64,000 nt of DNA from Comamonadaceae bacterium (GTDB taxonomy: Bacteria; Pseudomonadota; Gammaproteobacteria; Burkholderiales; Burkholderiaceae_C). The stretch covers positions 124,001-188,000 of the forward strand of contig CANFOS010000003.1 of NCBI GenBank assembly GCA_947448735.1, given 5' to 3'. Below are positions 25,755 to 34,765 of this stretch, one piece after another; position 1 is the first letter of the stretch; each line of letters starts with the position of its first letter. The notes under the pieces are model-generated. The model was not told where the DNA came from. It saw nothing but the letters and a program-made list of their open reading frames with translations, and did not search any database. The position numbers and the translations under genes are program-made.

Positions 25755-26831
25755 TTAAAAAGCGGCTTTTTCAAACTGCGACAAAAGCAATGTGTTTTGT
25801 CCAGACCACTGTTCAAGTGCGGCTGTGTCTTTGCCCTGCAACCAGGTCAAAAATGCCAACGCCAGTTGGCGCGTGGCCACCTTCACCTGCGGGTTAAGCG
25901 CAACGCCGCCCGTACCCATGCGGTCGGTAAAAATGCTGTGTGAGCCATCCTTGAAAACCGCCAGCACTTTGGCCGCCTGCGTACTCGCGCCGGTCGCTTT
26001 GTACAGCGCCAGGCGGTCCGCCACACCGGAGCTGTAGCCAGGAATCTGGATGTCGTCTGCCGTTGCGGTGATGTGCAGTGTGGGGACGTCTATTCCGGAA
26101 ACTATGTTGATCGGTTCGCCCAAGCCATAAAACGGCGGTGCAGAGATCAAAATAGCAGCAGAAAAGCGAGGGTCTTTGACCCACACGGTAGCGCCATTCA
26201 TCTCAACCTTGGCTCCAACCAGCAGCATCGTGGTGTTGGCGCCATAAGAATGACCTGCTGCAATGAGACGTTTGACATCCATGACCTTACCCACCGGATC
26301 GCCCAACAGACTGTCGAGTGCGAACTTGACATCCTTCACACGATCAAGCGCCTCGGTATGGTGGGCTGCATTGGACAAGCGCGAGGCCAGTGTCAACGGG
26401 TTGCCCCACCAGATTTGACGGTCGCTGCCGACATGCTGCACGTGCAGGCTGGCAAAACCGTGTGCTGCAAAGTGGCGTCCCAGGTAGCTGTAGCCATCCA
26501 TTGAGCCACCAATGCCGTGTGAGAAAACAACCAGCGGCACCGTACCTGCACCAAACCTGGTGCCCGCTGGCAGATAAAGCCTGGCCGGTACCGACCGACC
26601 GCGAGCGACGTCCTTCCATTGAAAGGTTTGGGTGGTGAAAAGTGAAGGATCTACCAATACCAATGCAGCAGCATCGGCGCTTGCCTGTGCGGTGCTTGCG
26701 GTCTCGACAGGTGCAGAAGTGGCTGGCCGGACGCAAAATAGAGCAAAGCCGAGCAGAGCCCACACCGCCCAGCGGCGCTGGGAGGCGATGCCTCCGAAAG
26801 TGTTGAACTGACTGCGTGGTAATAAATTCAT
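25755..26831 (-). CDS. Secreted alpha/beta hydrolase (dienelactone hydrolase/PAF-acetylhydrolase-like)
   Basis: A 358-residue hydrolase. The N-terminus holds a membrane-targeting signal (WAVWALLGFALFCVRPATSA), so it is likely periplasmic. The oxyanion region PLVVFSHGIGGSMDGYSYLG, the nucleophile elbow AAGHSYGANT and a late His in FKDGSHSIFTDRMG make a plausible Ser-Asp-His triad. Substrate unknown; the family includes ester and lactone hydrolases. It begins 22 bases after the SDR gene on the same strand, in an operon divergent from a Crp/Fnr regulator. Confidence 0.82.
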   Translation of the reverse strand: MNLLPRSQFNTFGGIASQRRWAVWALLGFALFCVRPATSAPVETASTAQASADAAALVLVDPSLFTTQTFQWKDVARGRSVPARLYLPAGTRFGAGTVPLVVFSHGIGGSMDGYSYLGRHFAAHGFASLHVQHVGSDRQIWWGNPLTLASRLSNAAHHTEALDRVKDVKFALDSLLGDPVGKVMDVKRLIAAGHSYGANTTMLLVGAKVEMNGATVWVKDPRFSAAILISAPPFYGLGEPINIVSGIDVPTLHITATADDIQIPGYSSGVADRLALYKATGASTQAAKVLAVFKDGSHSIFTDRMGTGGVALNPQVKVATRQLALAFLTWLQGKDTAALEQWSGQNTLLLSQFEKAAF

Positions 26832-26853
26832 GAGTCTTTTCCAGACGAGCGGA

Positions 26854-27633
26854 TTATCCCCGCTGGATGACGCGGGCCAGCACGCTGGGTGCGAGGCGCC
26901 GCAGCACGGGAATGGCTCGAGTTTTTCCGACCCAGACCACAGAAAGACCTTTGTTCATGCCGATGATCACTTCACGGGCCGCTTGAGCGGGTGATATCTT
27001 TCCTGCGCTGCTGGCTTGGGACATGGCGGTGTCGACCATAGGCATGACCGCTTCTACCACTTGCACCGTGCTCCCTTGTAATTGGGCGCGCAGTGCCTCG
27101 CTGAACAAATGCAAGCCTGCCTTGGTGGCGCTGTAGACCGCCGAGGTGCGTTTAGGGGCAAAGCCCATGCCAGAGGTGATGTTGACCACACACGCCTGCT
27201 GCTTGCTTTGCAGGTGGGGCAGCAAGGCCTGTGTCAGCACCATGGGTGCCACCAGGTTGATGTCTACCTCTTGGCGTAGTTGCCCAGCGCCGTAGCCGGC
27301 ATCGTCCATGCGCACGATGTCTTGCACGCCTGCGTTGTGAATCACACAGGCCAAGTCGGGGTAAAGCGCGACCCACTGCGCCGCATGGTCGGGCAAGGAG
27401 GCAATATCGGAAAGATCACACACAACCGTGGCGATCCGGGGGCTGCTGTCTTGAAGGGCCTGCAGACTTTGCACATTGCGACCCAGTGCCAACACCGGTA
27501 CGCCCGCTTGGGCCAATTGCAAGGCCAATTCCCGCCCTATGCCCGCAGTGGCGCCTGTGACGAGTGTGCGCGGCATAGCCACAGGGGTTTGAGACTCTTG
27601 TGGTGCGCTTTGAATGAATGTTTTGGTGTTCAT
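26854..27633 (-). CDS. Short-chain dehydrogenase/reductase (DltE-like)
   Basis: A 259-residue SDR with TLVTGATAGIGRELALQLA for the dinucleotide, VIHNAGVQ, and an intact catalytic triad in NITSGMGF and YSATKAG. The C-terminal part resembles DltE/YqjQ-type dehydrogenases of unknown substrate. The 52-base gap to the divergent Crp/Fnr gene must contain both promoters. Probably co-transcribed with the downstream hydrolase. Confidence 0.87.
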   Translation of the reverse strand: MNTKTFIQSAPQESQTPVAMPRTLVTGATAGIGRELALQLAQAGVPVLALGRNVQSLQALQDSSPRIATVVCDLSDIASLPDHAAQWVALYPDLACVIHNAGVQDIVRMDDAGYGAGQLRQEVDINLVAPMVLTQALLPHLQSKQQACVVNITSGMGFAPKRTSAVYSATKAGLHLFSEALRAQLQGSTVQVVEAVMPMVDTAMSQASSAGKISPAQAAREVIIGMNKGLSVVWVGKTRAIPVLRRLAPSVLARVIQRG

Positions 27634-27685
27634 GGTTGGTGTAAAGTTTTGTTACTGATCCACCGCACTTTAGAGACACTCCACC

Positions 27686-28297
27686 ATGCCGTCGTTAACT
27701 CAAATCAATCGCCCACCAGTGGCCAAAGCCCTTCTGGAAAGCGCCTCGGGTGGCCCGCTGCCCGAATGGGAGGTGGTACAAAAATCATTGCGAGTGCGCA
27801 ACTTTGAAGCCGGCGGTACTGTTTTTTTACAAGATGTGGCGCACCCGTATGTGTACGTGGTACGCAGTGGCTTGGTCAAACTGAGCTATCTTGGTGAAGA
27901 TGGCAATGAATGGATCAAGTCTTTCGCACATGAAGGCAGTTTCTTTGGCAGCATGGCCGCGTTGGAGCCGCGCGGGCGCACCAGCTTCATGGTGACCGCG
28001 TTGGAGCCAAGCACAGTAGAGCAAGTGGACTACCGCGTGCTGGCGGGTTTAGCCACCATGCATTTGCCATGGTCACGGGCCTTGCACGCCATGGCGATGG
28101 TGCTTGCCACACGCAAGGAAAAACGCGAAAGGGAGCTGCTGACACTCGGGCCCGAAGCGCGCTACATCGGTTTCAAAGACGCTTATCCGGAGTTGGAGCG
28201 GCGTATTCCGCAAAAAGATCTGGCACGCCACTTGGGGCTCACACCGGTGGGGCTGAACCGCATTGTGAGGCGGGTGCGCCTTCGGCTTGAAGGCTAG
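27686..28297 (+). CDS. Crp/Fnr-family transcriptional regulator
   Basis: A 203-residue regulator. The N-terminal cyclic-nucleotide-binding-like beta roll spans about 20-130 (FEAGGTVFLQDVAHPYVYVV, then FGSMAALEPRGRTSF), followed by a long helix and a C-terminal winged helix with IPQKDLARHLGLTPVGLNRI as recognition element. It lacks the Fnr-type N-terminal cysteines, so it is not an obvious oxygen sensor. It probably controls the divergent SDR-hydrolase operon. Effector unknown. Confidence 0.88.
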   Translation: MPSLTQINRPPVAKALLESASGGPLPEWEVVQKSLRVRNFEAGGTVFLQDVAHPYVYVVRSGLVKLSYLGEDGNEWIKSFAHEGSFFGSMAALEPRGRTSFMVTALEPSTVEQVDYRVLAGLATMHLPWSRALHAMAMVLATRKEKRERELLTLGPEARYIGFKDAYPELERRIPQKDLARHLGLTPVGLNRIVRRVRLRLEG

Positions 28298-28775
28298 GCT
28301 GCGCTTTACAGAGTCAGCTGTCGCGGCAACCCCGCCCTAGAACCAAACTGAATCGCTGCTCCGGCTTTGTGCCTGTTGCTCACGATGACTGGCGGACTCG
28401 TCACCGCGCAGTAAACACAGTCGAACAGCTGCGAAGCGGTGGTCGACGTCTGTAGACATTCGAGGGACATTGTCAAACCTGCGGGAAATTGACGCTCAGC
28501 GCAATCACGCAGCATGGCGCCAAAATCAGCCAAAGATGGGCTTGTGCGATCGGCGACCTTCATGCTTTGACCGCCCATTTGCAGATGGCGCAGTGATCTG
28601 CGGCGATCGCCGCTGCGGTGTCAGCCGAAGTTGCAGCGCACTAACTGTCCCAGCTTCGCAGCCAGTCGCTGCACGATGCCGCAGCCTCCACTGGCCAGTA
28701 CACCGTGATGGCCGTGTCGCCGCGCCGCAGGTCTACCCGGATGTGCGGCCAGACCGGCGCTTGCGCTGTAGCAGG
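28298..28775. other. Gene debris, no supported gene
   Basis: About 480 bases between the Crp/Fnr gene and a CoxG fragment. A 90-codon minus-strand frame at 28306-28578 resembles nothing I know. On the minus strand, about 28640-28740 can be read as a short peptide (IRVDLRRGDTAITVYWPVEA then SDWLRSW) that looks like the tail of a real protein, possibly a transposon accessory protein, but it has no start. The stretch is best read as remnants. Confidence 0.4.
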
Positions 28776-29088
28776 CTATCGCGCGAGCGGCGCCAATACG
28801 CGGACCCACCAACTGGTCGCCTGCGTCTGTGCGACCGGTGCCGGGGCTTTCGCCCGTGTTGTGGGCGATACGGATGGCGAGCCCTGCTCGGCGGCCGGTG
28901 CTGATGGCGCAGCTTGCTGAGTCGCTGAAGTCGACGGCTCGCCTACAGTGGCAGGCACCAGCCGCGCCACCAGATTCTGCGCAAACTCTTCCCACATGCG
29001 GTCGGCCTTGGTCTTCATCACGGAAAGGCCAAAGGTGCCAAGGCGGCCGAGCAGGTCCACATGGATCGTCATCTCGTCGTGCAGTCCA
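28776..29088 (-). pseudogene. CoxG-like SRPBCC protein, 5'-truncated
   Basis: The minus-strand frame reads HDEMTIHVDLLGRLGTFG then SVMKTKADRMWEEFAQNL, which is the C-terminal end of the CoxG/SRPBCC domain of carbon-monoxide-dehydrogenase-associated proteins, followed by a Pro/Ala-rich linker and a short hydrophobic tail WWVRVLAPLAR, as usual in that family. The N-terminal two thirds are missing: sequence beyond about 29088 belongs to a MarR-like fragment on the other strand. An internal ATG at 29072 could express a 98-residue remnant, but no function is expected. Confidence 0.65.
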
Positions 29089-29420
29089 CATCGGACAAGG
29101 CACTGGTTAGTCGTACCCTGCGCCTGCTGGAAAAGCGTGGTCTGGTCGAACTGCGGGCCGAGGGCAATACCCCACGCAAGCGACTAACTTGCCTGATTAC
29201 TCCCGCCGGCAATGTCCTGCACGAGCAGGTCATTCCGCTGGCACGTCGCAGCCAGGCCGAAGCCATCCATGTGATGACGCCTGAGGAGCGGGTTGTGGTC
29301 TTTCGGGCACTCAAACTCTGGGGTGGACGAAGGGGATTCCTGAAACGCTACAGCGATTGGGCTCATCCGCGGGGCGTCAGAGGGCTCCTCACGATGGCAG
29401 TTTGTCAGGTACGCAAATAG
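29085..29420 (+). pseudogene. MarR-family regulator, 5'-truncated
   Basis: The plus-strand frame STSDKALVSRTLRLLEKRGL then LVELRAEGNTPRKRLTCLIT matches the recognition helix and wing of MarR proteins, followed by PAGNVLHEQVIPLARRSQAE and the C-terminal dimerisation helix. The N-terminal dimerisation and first DNA-binding helices are absent, because the frame runs directly into the CoxG fragment on the opposite strand at about 29085. An ATG at 29061 would add only unrelated antisense residues. It is a decayed gene created by a rearrangement. Confidence 0.65.
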
Positions 29421-29740
29421 TGCTCTTTGCCGACGAATTTGGCTGATCGGCGACCGCGTACCCGTGGCGTGCGGCTCCAAGAATTGCAACTGCAAGTTTG
29501 GGCCAGAAGCGGGCATGAGTGGCTGACCGGTCTCTGGCTGCAAATCGTTGGGCCTCAGGTCTCATGAAGATCAGACGTTCTACCCTACAGCTTCTGCGTA
29601 GGTAGATTTTTCTGTAGAGGCACACATTGCATGGAAGCCACGGGAGATTGCCATTAGAGCAGCGCTCTAGCGCTGCTACAGGTCCTTGTAAAGCTGGTTC
29701 TAGTATGGTTGCTACCAACTTCCTGTTCGGTACGTCAAGA
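29421..29740. other. Gene-free stretch with a perfect hairpin
   Basis: About 320 bases without a credible gene. GCAGCGCT (29659-29666) and AGCGCTGC (29669-29676) form a perfect 8-bp hairpin with two loop bases. A similar hairpin (GCAGCGC/GCGCTGC) lies inside the insertion in cca at about 57106-57122, so it may be a REP-like sequence. Confidence 0.45.
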
Positions 29741-30739
29741 CTAAATTGAGACCGTTTCGCCGCCGACCGAAATGACGACCTTACCGATTTCGACAGCTTC
29801 GACTGCCAGGTGGGCATCTGCTAATTCTTCCAAGGCAAACCGCTTGGTGATATTGTGCTGTGCTGTGCCCGTACGTAGCCAGGCGTTGATGGCAGCGCCT
29901 GCATCGGTGATGGCGTTCTCGGGCATGGAATAGACAAGAAACGGCATCAACATTGCGTTTTTTCGCATCAGATCATAAAACGGCAGGGTCGGCTTTGGCG
30001 TACCCATTGAGGCATAGCTGGCAATCACGCCATTGTTAGCCAGCATCAGCACAGAGTCCGACAGATTAGCGCCAAAGTCAACATCCACGATTTGGTCAAC
30101 GCCAGTGCGGCCAGTGCTCAGCAGAACCCGTTCCACGACGTTTTCCTCCCGGTAATTGATGATGACATCGGCTCCAGCGCGTTGTGCAAGTTCGGCTTTT
30201 TGCCTGGAGCTGATGGTCGTGATGACCTTGGCGCCTGCCCACTTGGCCAGCTGAATAGCGTAGAAGCCAACGAGACCAGCGCCACCTGTGACCAGCACGG
30301 TCTTGCCTGTGACAGGGCCGGCGCAGAACAGTGCTCGGTGTGCCGTCATGGCCGGCACGCCAAGTGCCGCTCCGATTTCCAACGACGTTCCTTGGGGAAG
30401 TTCAAAGGCGCGGTTGGGTGCGGAAATGGCGTATTCGGCACCCGTTCCATGAGGACGCTCCCATCCCGTCTTGTGTAGCCAGACCCTTTTGCCCACCCAA
30501 GACACGTCGACGCCCGGTCCGACAAGGTCGACAATACCAGAGCCGTCCATGTTGGGAATCGCCCGGTCAAACGCGAGCCCAGTACTTGTACCAGCACGCC
30601 GCTTGACGTCTGATGGATTCACCCCCGAATAGGCAATTTTGACGCGCATCTCTCCAGTTCCCGGCTGAGGATCAGGCAAGTGGCCGAATTCCAAAACCTC
30701 TTTTGCAGCGCCATGACGGCTATATGAAACGGCTTTCAT
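29741..30739 (-). CDS. NADPH:quinone reductase-like medium-chain oxidoreductase
   Basis: A 332-residue zinc-free medium-chain dehydrogenase/reductase of the QOR type. MKAVSYSRHGAAKEVLEFG is the typical start, IAYSGVNPSDVKRRAG the substrate-side block, and VLVTGGAGLVGFYAIQLAK the NADPH-binding motif. The structural-zinc cysteines of alcohol dehydrogenases are absent. It reduces quinones or alpha,beta-unsaturated carbonyls. The ATG at 30739 is chosen over an upstream frame opening. First gene on the left of the catabolic island, transcribed alone or with the upstream MBL gene. Confidence 0.88.
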   Translation of the reverse strand: MKAVSYSRHGAAKEVLEFGHLPDPQPGTGEMRVKIAYSGVNPSDVKRRAGTSTGLAFDRAIPNMDGSGIVDLVGPGVDVSWVGKRVWLHKTGWERPHGTGAEYAISAPNRAFELPQGTSLEIGAALGVPAMTAHRALFCAGPVTGKTVLVTGGAGLVGFYAIQLAKWAGAKVITTISSRQKAELAQRAGADVIINYREENVVERVLLSTGRTGVDQIVDVDFGANLSDSVLMLANNGVIASYASMGTPKPTLPFYDLMRKNAMLMPFLVYSMPENAITDAGAAINAWLRTGTAQHNITKRFALEELADAHLAVEAVEIGKVVISVGGETVSI

Positions 30740-31109
30740 GATCTTGTTCTCCAGGTTGTAAATTTTGAAGCCTATCTTGTAACCCAAACAATTCAGGTTT
30801 GCTTGGTCAATCAAGATGCATTGGAAATGATTCGCTCAATTTTCTTAAAAGTCTTGCGTGTTACGACCTTGATTGCGTCGTTCAGTGAATGTCGGCTTAT
30901 TGGCCTTGAAACAGAGAGATGCCAAGTCGTCGTAGTCTGGCGGCTCCGGGCCAGTTCCTATCGTCCATGAATGGGAGTTTTAACGCCGTGATATCGGTAC
31001 GTATGCGAATTCTGTTGCCAAGACCAGATTTGCGCTTCGAGCTGGAAGTAAACACCAGTCCAAGGCGGGGGGCGGGTTGGAGATATGCCAATACGCCCGT
31101 TTTTTTAAA
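30740..31109. other. Intergenic stretch between MBL hydrolase and quinone reductase
   Basis: 370 bases. A 64-codon minus-strand frame (30897-31091) is present but lacks a ribosome binding site and resembles no known family. T-rich sequence at 31101-31107 follows the MBL stop on the minus strand but has no hairpin. AT-rich sequence around 30780-30850 may carry the quinone reductase promoter. Confidence 0.4.
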
Positions 31110-31958
31110 TCACTTCACAAAACCCGGCCATGCTGGAAGCTTGTCCACGTCTCGGGCATCATGCTGGATGATAACGGTGGCCTTCAGGTTGGCGGCGGCT
31201 GTCTTGAAGCGGTTCAGCGACGCTAGCGTGTCGCCGCGGTGGTAATTGAAGCTGGGTACACCGTTATTCGCATAGTTCTCTTGAAAGTGTGTCAGGTCTC
31301 CAGTTATCAGTACATTGCCTGCACTTGCAAGCTTGACTAGCAAGCTGTGGTGCCCTGGCGTGTGACCGGGCGTGTTGATGATGACCACCGTACCGTCCCC
31401 AAACACATCCTTGTCCCCAGGCAGTACCTCTAACTTGCCGCCACCGCTTATCCAGTGGGCAAACGGCGCAACGTTGGCACCCACGTTGGGCTTGGGCGCT
31501 GTGATGCCTTCCCAGTCGCCCTTCCCGATAAGTAGGGTGGCCCCGGGAAACGAATTCGCCTGGCCAGTGTGATCGGCATGGTAGTGGCTGATACCAACAT
31601 ATTTGATCTGTTCAGGCTTAACGTTGATTTGCGCCAATTGGTCCACGATGCTGACCTTAGGCGCGGGCACACCGGCGGTCATCGCATGGCCGGTATCCCA
31701 TAGGAAGTAGTCGTCACCGCGGTTGATGAGATAACAACTGAAGGTGAAAGTCAGCTTTTTGTCAGTGAAGGCAAAGGTGTCGTTAAAGCGTGCCACAACC
31801 ATGGGCACAGGCGTGCCGCAGTCCAGCCGCGCAAGCGAAAGCTCTGGGGCGGATTGAGCGGCTGCCTGAGGGCCGGTGAACAACGCCGAGCAGGTCAAGG
31901 CGAAAAGTGTGGACAGCTTCAATAGCCTCTGACGGTAAAAATACAGATTCGAGGTCAT
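31110..31958 (-). CDS. Secreted metallo-beta-lactamase-fold hydrolase (AHL-lactonase-like)
   Basis: A 282-residue protein with an export signal (LLKLSTLFALTCSALFTGPQ to AAAQS) and a dizinc MBL core: HYHADHTG (the HxHxDH motif), the third His in NTPGHTPGHHSLL, the bridging Asp in ITGDLTHF, and a final His in IIQHDARDVDKLP. The nearest characterised relatives by motif are N-acyl-homoserine-lactone lactonases. In the periplasm it could open a lactone or hydrolyse an ester before uptake. The substrate is unknown; link to the island is positional only. Confidence 0.87.
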   Translation of the reverse strand: MTSNLYFYRQRLLKLSTLFALTCSALFTGPQAAAQSAPELSLARLDCGTPVPMVVARFNDTFAFTDKKLTFTFSCYLINRGDDYFLWDTGHAMTAGVPAPKVSIVDQLAQINVKPEQIKYVGISHYHADHTGQANSFPGATLLIGKGDWEGITAPKPNVGANVAPFAHWISGGGKLEVLPGDKDVFGDGTVVIINTPGHTPGHHSLLVKLASAGNVLITGDLTHFQENYANNGVPSFNYHRGDTLASLNRFKTAAANLKATVIIQHDARDVDKLPAWPGFVK

Positions 31959-32326
31959 GGCTTGGCTTTCCGGTGGTGGTGTAGAAAACAGGTCTACGAA
32001 TGGCTTGATCTGACAAGTATTTCAACTGCCCTTGATCAAGTATTGCATGGAAATACAAAGCAAGCTGACAAGCTCTTTTGGCCGCGGATGTAAGTTTCTG
32101 TCGCAGTATTTTGTGCGCGCTACGGCGTGGCCTGAACATCCCCATGTTGGGGGGTGCCAACGAATTTGAGCTCTGGTGCAGCGATATCAAACTCTATGAG
32201 TTACGCTTTGTCGTCAATTGCGGAATCAGGCCATGATCTGACCCATGCGAATATCCGGTAACTGGAATTTGAAATCTGTCTACGATACCGTGTCAAGTTC
32301 ACAGAATCATTGAAGGAACCCCAAGA
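31959..32326. other. Divergent promoter region, MBL hydrolase / class II aldolase
   Basis: 368 bases between divergent starts. A short inverted element CCCCATgttgGGGG-like lies at about 32140-32153. No conserved small gene or RNA recognised. Confidence 0.4.
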
Positions 32327-33073
32327 ATGAATGCCACCGAAGATCCCATCTGGCGCGCACGCGTCCATCTGGCCGCCGCGAATCGCCTGGCGGTTTACGA
32401 CGACCTCGAAGAAGGTATCGACAACCATTTCACCATGCGAGTACCCGGCCAGGAGGACCGTTATTTGGTCCTGCCGTTCGGTCTTCACTGGTCCGAGGCG
32501 AAAGCCAGCGCGCTGATCGTTTTCAACGAGGCTGGTCAGGTGCTGGAGGGCAGCGGCAGCCTCGAACTGAGCGCACTTAGCATTCATGCGCCCCTGCACC
32601 GGGCCACTGGTGCGAACGTCGTCTTGCATACCCACCAGACATGGGCACTGGCGTTGAACATGCTGGAAGACAACCGCCTGCTACCCGGCAGCCAGACAGC
32701 TGCATTCCTCACGGGCGACATTGCCTACGACGACGTCTACTCGGGCTTGGCCGATTCGTTGAGCGAGGGGGAACGCCTTGCTGGTGTGTTGGGTGATCGA
32801 AAAATCATGTTCCTGAAAAACCACGGCGTCCTGACAGTTGGGGACACCGTTGCTCAGGCGTACCACCGACTGTACAAGCTGGAACGTGTTTGCCGCGCGC
32901 AGATCCTGGCCATGTCTACCGGCAGGCCGATCGCGGTGCTGGACGAGGCGATTGTTAAAAAAGTGGCGGCGCCGAATCCGCACAACAGCCACTCGCAGGC
33001 CGAGCGTGAAGCGCTTTATTTCTCAGCCATGATGCGCGTGCTGGACAGGGAGATGCCGGGCTATGCCGAATGA
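32327..33073 (+). CDS. Class II aldolase/adducin-family protein
   Basis: A 248-residue protein of the fuculose-phosphate-aldolase fold. Zinc-binding His residues are seen in VVLHTHQTWALAL and in the later FLKNHGVLTVGDTVAQAYHR, and the Gly-rich start region is NHFTMRVPG. The ATG follows AAGGAA. In aromatic catabolic clusters members of this family act as decarboxylases of dihydroxylated or ring-opened acids (PhtC for 3,4-dihydroxyphthalate, CmtD for the cumate pathway) rather than as sugar aldolases. Given the neighbouring dioxygenase, such a decarboxylase role is plausible but unproven. Monocistronic as far as seen. Confidence 0.85.
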   Translation: MNATEDPIWRARVHLAAANRLAVYDDLEEGIDNHFTMRVPGQEDRYLVLPFGLHWSEAKASALIVFNEAGQVLEGSGSLELSALSIHAPLHRATGANVVLHTHQTWALALNMLEDNRLLPGSQTAAFLTGDIAYDDVYSGLADSLSEGERLAGVLGDRKIMFLKNHGVLTVGDTVAQAYHRLYKLERVCRAQILAMSTGRPIAVLDEAIVKKVAAPNPHNSHSQAEREALYFSAMMRVLDREMPGYAE

Positions 33074-33488
33074 ACTGGGCCACCTGCATTCGGTCGCGAA
33101 TGACGGTTTGGGAGCGGTTTGATTCAGTGTGCTGCGCGACCTCGAATCATCGGTCATCGGCTGCTTGTGGCACATTCCGGTCAGCCACAGCCTCTGCTTT
33201 GAAGCGATAGTTAATGTCGGCTTTAAGGAAGCCCATCCAGAGCCTTGGAATTGCGCTTTGTCGTCTAAAGCTGCAATTCAAAGCAACGCTTTGAGTAATT
33301 TCCAGTTTTTGGTCATTTGAATAACGGCTCCTTGGCCAGTCAAAGTAGGCAGGTGGGGGGCAAACTGACGTCAGCGCCAACAGATTCGAGACTTGAAAGC
33401 TGCACTTAATCGGTTTAGTATGAAATTGGGGTGCCAGTTTCCTCAGCAACGACCCCGACTTTGTTTATAAAAAATTCGAACATTTTTC
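33074..33488. other. Gene-free stretch before the molybdenum hydroxylase operon
   Basis: 415 bases with no supported gene. Part of it (about 33095-33330) has the look of degenerate intergenic filler common in Comamonadaceae. The last 40 bases are AT-rich, with TATAAA at about 33464-33469, and could be the promoter of the downstream operon. The TetR-type repeat seen at 40608 and 40707 was not found here. Confidence 0.4.
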
Positions 33489-34283
33489 ATGTACGCCTTT
33501 TCTTACCATGCAGCCCACAGCCTGGACGACGCCGTCCAGCGTCTGCGCGAAGACAGCGAGGCCAGGCCACTGGCTGGCGGCATGACCTTGATCCCCTCGC
33601 TCAAGCATCGCTTGGCGCGCGTTTCGCAAGTGGTCGACCTCGCGCCCTTGTCGCCCTTGTCGCCCTTACGCGCGCTGGAGGTGGGCGAAAACCACGTGCA
33701 GATCGGCGCCCTGGTGCGCCATCAGGACGTGGCCGATGCGCGTGAGCTGGCCCAGTGCCTGCCTGGCCTGGCGCATCTGGCGGGGCTGATCGGCGATCCG
33801 CAGGTGCGCGCGCGCGGCACCCTGGGCGGCTCGGTGGCCAACAACGACCCAGCGGCCGACTACCCCGCGGCTGTGCTGGCGCTGGACGCCACGCTGATCA
33901 CCGACCGGCGCGAGATCGCCGCAGCCGATTTCTTCATGGGCATGTTCTCCACTGCGCTGGCGCCCGATGAACTGCTGGTAGCGGTGCGCTTTTGCCGCGC
34001 CCGCCGCAGCGCCTATGCCAAGTTCAGGCAAAGCGCCTCGGGCTATGCCATGGCCGGCGTGTTCTTGGCCGACCTGGGGCCGGCCGGCCTGAGGGTGGCG
34101 GTGACCGGGGCTTGCGACGGCGTGCTGCGCTGGCATGCGGCCGAGCAGGCTTGGGCCGAGGGTCGCCTGCCCGGTGCACTGCACCACCCTGGCCTGCAGG
34201 CAGACCTGCATGCGAGCGCGCGCTACCGTGGCCACTTGGCCGGCGTGCTTTTTGAGCAAGCCCTCACCCAACTAGCACCATGA
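33489..34283 (+). CDS. Molybdenum hydroxylase FAD-binding (medium, M) subunit
   Basis: A 264-residue FAD subunit of the xanthine dehydrogenase/CO dehydrogenase family. [19 protein letters not shown] is the first FAD-binding block and [20 protein letters not shown] the second, with [15 protein letters not shown] after it. It passes electrons from the iron-sulfur subunit to an acceptor. It overlaps the S gene by 4 bases; gene order is M-S-L. Substrate cannot be told from this subunit. Confidence 0.92.
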   Translation: MYAFSYHAAHSLDDAVQRLREDSEARPLAGGMTLIPSLKHRLARVSQVVDLAPLSPLSPLRALEVGENHVQIGALVRHQDVADARELAQCLPGLAHLAGLIGDPQVRARGTLGGSVANNDPAADYPAAVLALDATLITDRREIAAADFFMGMFSTALAPDELLVAVRFCRARRSAYAKFRQSASGYAMAGVFLADLGPAGLRVAVTGACDGVLRWHAAEQAWAEGRLPGALHHPGLQADLHASARYRGHLAGVLFEQALTQLAP

Positions 34284-34765
34284 CGCACCTGCTTGAATTG
34301 ACTGTTAATGGCCAGTTGCATCAGCTGCAGGTCGAGCCGCGCAACCTCCTGTCCGACGTGCTGCGCGAGGCACTGCGCCTGACCGGCACGCATGTGGGCT
34401 GCGACACCAGCCAATGCGGCTGCTGCACCGTGTTGCTCGATGGGCACGCGGTCAAGTCCTGCTCGGTGCTCGCGCTGCAAGCGCAAGGCCGGGAGGTCTC
34501 CACCATTGAAGGTTTGTCCGATCCATCGGGCCCACTGCATCCGGTGCAGCAGGCTTTTACCGAATGCCACGCACTGCAGTGCGGCTTTTGCACGCCGGGC
34601 ATGGTCATGGCCTCGGTCAGCCTGCTGCGCCGCTACCCGAGGCCGACGGCCAACCAGATCGAAGAGGGCCTGTCCGGCAACCTGTGCCGCTGCACCGGCT
34701 ACGCGCCAATTGCAGCGGCGGTCGAGCGTGCCGCCACATTGCTGGCACAGAAAGACGGCGCATGA
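34280..34765 (+). CDS. Molybdenum hydroxylase [2Fe-2S] (small, S) subunit
   Basis: A 161-residue iron-sulfur subunit. The plant-ferredoxin-type cluster ligands are C41, C46, C49 (CDTSQCGCC) and C61; the C-terminal cluster uses CGFCTPGM and NLCRCTGY. Length and order are standard for this family. It carries electrons from the molybdenum site to FAD. Coupled to both neighbours by 4-base overlaps. Confidence 0.95.
   Translation: MTHLLELTVNGQLHQLQVEPRNLLSDVLREALRLTGTHVGCDTSQCGCCTVLLDGHAVKSCSVLALQAQGREVSTIEGLSDPSGPLHPVQQAFTECHALQCGFCTPGMVMASVSLLRRYPRPTANQIEEGLSGNLCRCTGYAPIAAAVERAATLLAQKDGA

Noticed and set aside
28306..28578. 90-codon minus-strand gene
   Set aside because: Resembles no known family, lacks a ribosome binding site and lies in decayed sequence.
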